From positions 1 to 64,000 of the forward strand of contig NZ_BAABLK010000037.1 of assembly GCF_039544305.1 (NCBI RefSeq): a DNA stretch of 64,000 nucleotides. The letters run 5' to 3'. The notes under the pieces were generated by a model. It made no database searches. It was not told the DNA's origin and saw only the letters and a program-made list of their open reading frames with translations. Positions 61,443-64,000 of the stretch are shown in pieces (within the stretch, counting starts at the first letter, position 1; every line of letters begins with the position of its first letter). The DNA is from Paeniglutamicibacter antarcticus_C (GTDB taxonomy: Bacteria; Actinomycetota; Actinomycetes; Actinomycetales; Micrococcaceae). The translations under genes and the position numbers were made by a program.

Positions 61443-62198
61443 CTAATCGTTGTGGGTCTGGCGCTCTCCCGCGAGAAAACCGCGCAGCAGCGCCGTTGTC
61501 CCTGCCAGGTGCTCTTCCATGAGGGTGCGTGCGCTTGCCGGGTTCCCGCCGAGGATCGCATCGACAATGGCTCGGTGTTGCTCCTCGGAGTGCTCGATGT
61601 TTCGTTCCAAGAAGGGAATACGGTCCAGCAGATCGCTGGTTGCCGCCCGGGCTTCGGCAACGGCGGCGGCCAGTCTTCTTGAGGGCGTTAGTTCAGCGAT
61701 GCAGATATGCAGGCGGGCGTCCAGCGGCCTGTACTGGCCGGGAGTAGCATTTGAGACAGCGTTGAGGGCATCCAGCAGGCTGGTCCGCTGTGCGGCCGTG
61801 AGCGATGAATCAGCTGCCATCGCAGCTGCTGCGGGCTCAACCACTGAGCGAAACGCGAGTACGTCCTCTACCAGTTCGTGGTCTTGCCATCCAAGGATCT
61901 CGCTTCGGGCCGGGGGAGTGTCTGTTACGAAAGCACCACCGTAGCGGCCTCGTTGAATGGTTAGATATTGCGCCTTTTGCAGTTCAGCAAGTGCGTCGCG
62001 CAACGTTGCGCGAGATACGCCCAAGGCTTCGGCAAGTTCGCGCTCGGCGGGTAGTCGTTCTCCGGGTGCGAAGATTCCGATTTTGATTCCACGAAGGAGC
62101 TGCTCCACGGTTTCCTCGAAGGCGTTTCCTTTGCGGGCCATTCCTAGAAGACGGTACTTGGGGTCGATCTCTGTGGGAGTCCCGTCTATCGTTGCCAT
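61443..62198 (-). CDS. GntR family regulator (FadR/FCD type)
   Basis: The 251-residue protein has a GntR winged helix (about 25-90: VEQLLRGIKIGIFAPGERLPAERELAEALGVSRATLRDALAELQ) and an FCD effector domain (about 105-235). It is divergent from the ethanolamine-type permease gene, with two inverted repeats in the gap, so it likely controls that catabolic unit. Effector inferred as a nitrogenous substrate such as ethanolamine, without direct evidence. Confidence 0.85.
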   Translation of the reverse strand: MATIDGTPTEIDPKYRLLGMARKGNAFEETVEQLLRGIKIGIFAPGERLPAERELAEALGVSRATLRDALAELQKAQYLTIQRGRYGGAFVTDTPPARSEILGWQDHELVEDVLAFRSVVEPAAAAMAADSSLTAAQRTSLLDALNAVSNATPGQYRPLDARLHICIAELTPSRRLAAAVAEARAATSDLLDRIPFLERNIEHSEEQHRAIVDAILGGNPASARTLMEEHLAGTTALLRGFLAGERQTHND

Positions 62199-62283
62199 CT
62201 TCTCAGCATGCCATGAACCCTTGGAAGAGCACTATGCGCACTGCTCTTGAGGAAGGTGTTTTTGTCGAACCCTTGACACCATC

Positions 62284-62337
62284 GAGTGATAGGAGTCACT
62301 CTTGATTCAGTTCAATGGACTGAAAACGTTCCATTGA
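62284..62337 (+). promoter_or_regulatory. Promoter and operators of the permease gene
   Basis: Following TTGACA at 62273-62278 are GAGTGA/TCACTC (62284-62289 and 62296-62301) and TCAATGGA/TCCATTGA (62312-62319 and 62330-62337), both exact inverted repeats. They lie between divergent gntR and permease genes and are good candidates for GntR binding sites. The -10 hexamer is not clear. Confidence 0.4.
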
Positions 62338-62383
62338 TGTTCGGTTAGCGCGGTTGAAACCTTCAAAAAACAGCGAGGCACTC

Positions 62384-63820
62384 ATGGCACGAACATCCCG
62401 TATCGAATACAGCAAGGTGGACAAGGATTACCTTAAGCATCGTCAGCTCAAGCGCGGGGCTGCTGGCTGGGTGTTGCTGGCTGGCCTCGGCATTGCGTAC
62501 GTGGTTTCGGGTGACTTCTCAGGTTGGAACCTCGGGCTTGCGGTTGGTGGATGGGGTGGCCTACTCATCGCTTTCATCTTGATGGGCTTGATGTACACCT
62601 GCATGGTGTTTGGTCTCGCTGAGCTTTCATCAACCTTGCCCACAGCAGGAGCAGGATACGGTTTCGCTCGCCGGGCACTTGGCCCATTGGGTGGTTTCGC
62701 AACGGGAATGGCCGTGCTGATCGAGTACGCAGTCGCTCCGGCAGCTATTGCCACCTTCATCGGCGGCTACATCGAAGCCCTCGGCCTGTTCGGGCTGACC
62801 AATTCATGGCCCGTGTACCTGGTGACCTACGTAGTCTTCATCGGCATCCACCTGTGGGGTGTAGGGGAAGCGCTCAAATTAATTTTCGGTATCACCGCCA
62901 TTGCCGTCGTGGCCCTCGTTATTACGGCTATCGCCCTACTGCCCCACTTCGAGGCTGCCAAGTTGTTCGACATCATCCCCGACGGTTCCGTTGGTTCCAG
63001 CGCCTTCCTGCCTTTCGGGGTTTCGGGTGTGCTGGCTGCGTTGGTCTTTGGCATCTGGTTCTTCCTTGCCGTCGAAGGTGTTCCGCTGGCTGCCGAGGAA
63101 ACAGCCGATCCGGTGAAGGACATGCCGCGTGGCATTATCGTTGCTGTCTTGTTCCTGGTCGTCTCGGGGGCAACCATGCTGATCTTGGTGCCCGGTACTG
63201 CAGGGGCGGCGGCTATGAGTAGCTCCGAATCCCCGCTGCCCGAGGCCCTTCGAGCGGCCTATGGGGAAAATGCTTTGGTGGCCGACATCGTCAATTACGC
63301 GGGGCTTGCCGGACTGGTTGCTAGCTTCTTCTCGATCGTCTTTGCCTACTCACGGCAGCTTTTCGCACTCTCGCGCGCTGGATACCTTCCGAAAATGCTC
63401 TCGCTGACGTCATCGCGCAACACACCGTGGGTGGCACTGCTGGTCCCGGGAACCATTGGTTTTCTCCTGGCGGCCATCACCGGCAACGGTGGCCTGCTGA
63501 TCAATATCGCGGTATTTGGTGCCACCCTCTCCTACGTCTTGCTTAACCTGAGCCACATCATGCTGCGTATCAAGGAGCCGGACCTTCCCCGCGGGTACCG
63601 GACTCCCGGAGGGGCCGTCACCACGGGAGTTGCCCTGGTGCTTGCGGTCGTCGCACTGTGTGCCACCTTCGTCGTCGACGTTGTGGCCGCGAGTATTACA
63701 GCAAGCATCTTCTTGGCAGCGATCGGCTACTTTTGGTTCTACAGCCGCCACCGCTTGGTCGCCAGCGCACCCGAAGAGGAATTCGCCCTACTGCAAAATC
63801 AAGAAACAGATCTGAAGTAA
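62384..63820 (+). CDS. eat: APC family permease, probably ethanolamine
   Basis: The 478-residue protein is an APC amino acid/amine permease with about 12 membrane segments. The N-terminal DKDYLKHRQLKRGAAGWVLLAGLGIAYVVSGDFSGWNLGL and EGVPLAAEETADPVKDMPRGI are typical of ethanolamine permeases. It precedes a glutamine-synthetase-like gene by 4 bases, as in gamma-glutamylation routes for ethanolamine or polyamines. Start chosen at ATG 62384 with GAGG upstream. The substrate is inferred. Confidence 0.8.
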   Translation: MARTSRIEYSKVDKDYLKHRQLKRGAAGWVLLAGLGIAYVVSGDFSGWNLGLAVGGWGGLLIAFILMGLMYTCMVFGLAELSSTLPTAGAGYGFARRALGPLGGFATGMAVLIEYAVAPAAIATFIGGYIEALGLFGLTNSWPVYLVTYVVFIGIHLWGVGEALKLIFGITAIAVVALVITAIALLPHFEAAKLFDIIPDGSVGSSAFLPFGVSGVLAALVFGIWFFLAVEGVPLAAEETADPVKDMPRGIIVAVLFLVVSGATMLILVPGTAGAAAMSSSESPLPEALRAAYGENALVADIVNYAGLAGLVASFFSIVFAYSRQLFALSRAGYLPKMLSLTSSRNTPWVALLVPGTIGFLLAAITGNGGLLINIAVFGATLSYVLLNLSHIMLRIKEPDLPRGYRTPGGAVTTGVALVLAVVALCATFVVDVVAASITASIFLAAIGYFWFYSRHRLVASAPEEEFALLQNQETDLK

Positions 63821-63824
63821 AACC

Positions 63825-64000
63825 ATGACGAAACCCACGATTGTTGAGGAATCCATGTCCATGAATCCACATCCCAGGAGCGAGAAGATGCTCACCGTCG
63901 AGCAGCTGCGCCAAGCAGTGCGCGCCGGTGAAGTCGACAGCGTCATCTTGTCGTTTACCGACATGCAAGGCCGGCTGCAAGGAAAAGTCATTCACGGAGG
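63825..64000 (+). CDS. Glutamine-synthetase-like ligase, N-terminal part only
   Basis: The first 58 residues are visible; the gene runs off the window. After a short variable start, LTVEQLRQAVRAGEVDSVILSFTDMQGRLQGKVIHG matches the N-terminal beta-grasp domain of GS-like gamma-glutamyl-amide synthetases (PuuA/GlnA3/GlnA4 group). Next to an ethanolamine-type permease it probably glutamylates ethanolamine or a polyamine rather than ammonia. Confidence 0.75.
   Translation, partial: MTKPTIVEESMSMNPHPRSEKMLTVEQLRQAVRAGEVDSVILSFTDMQGRLQGKVIHG

Overview
The window is high-GC bacterial DNA (codons mostly G/C-ending, many ATGA overlaps) and looks like a chromosomal catabolic region of an Arthrobacter-type actinobacterium (Micrococcaceae). 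The best taxonomic hints are a choline oxidase that matches my memory of the Arthrobacter globiformis enzyme almost motif for motif, a dimethylglycine oxidase, and actinobacterial pca gene order. No rRNA, tRNA, CRISPR array or insertion sequence was seen. One ambiguous base (N, 46899) lies in betB.

Layout. 338-4297: aldehyde dehydrogenase, Zn alcohol dehydrogenase, DUF779 protein and a thioesterase. 4432-11225: a complete type I Wadjet plasmid-defence operon (jetABCD). 11418-13665: a benzaldehyde-type dehydrogenase and a small NADP-binding oxidoreductase. 13774-19243 (minus strand): pobA-pcaH-pcaG-pcaB-pcaD-pcaC, the 4-hydroxybenzoate/protocatechuate upper pathway. 19476-22553 (minus): modC-modB-modA plus a small HTH-TOBE regulator. 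22704-24640: a VOC protein and a decayed RES/Xre toxin-antitoxin pair.

24640-48609 is a choline/glycine betaine and one-carbon region. Three BCCT transporters bring in choline or betaine. CodA (choline oxidase) and BetB make glycine betaine. GbcA/GbcB remove the first methyl group, giving dimethylglycine and formaldehyde. A dimethylglycine oxidase makes sarcosine and loads the carbon onto THF. A cyclodeaminase-type cyclohydrolase, FolD and PurU turn that carbon into formate and free THF. FdhA oxidises formaldehyde. GntR, LysR and IclR regulators are interspersed. Sarcosine oxidase genes are not in the window.

49370-52887 holds the lower beta-ketoadipate genes pcaF-pcaI-pcaJ-pcaR, about 30 kb from the upper pathway. 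53206-61223 (minus) holds an alcohol dehydrogenase, D-serine dehydratase, a CitE-like lyase, a two-subunit acyl-CoA carboxylase (probably methylcrotonyl-CoA) and its TetR regulator with two palindromic operators. 61443-64000 holds a GntR regulator, an ethanolamine-type permease and the start of a glutamine-synthetase-like gene that runs off the end.

Most notable: the Wadjet operon; a FolD whose cyclohydrolase lysine is replaced next to a separate cyclohydrolase gene; the broken toxin-antitoxin pair; the betB gap at the N; and several exact operator-like palindromes that can be paired with nearby regulators.
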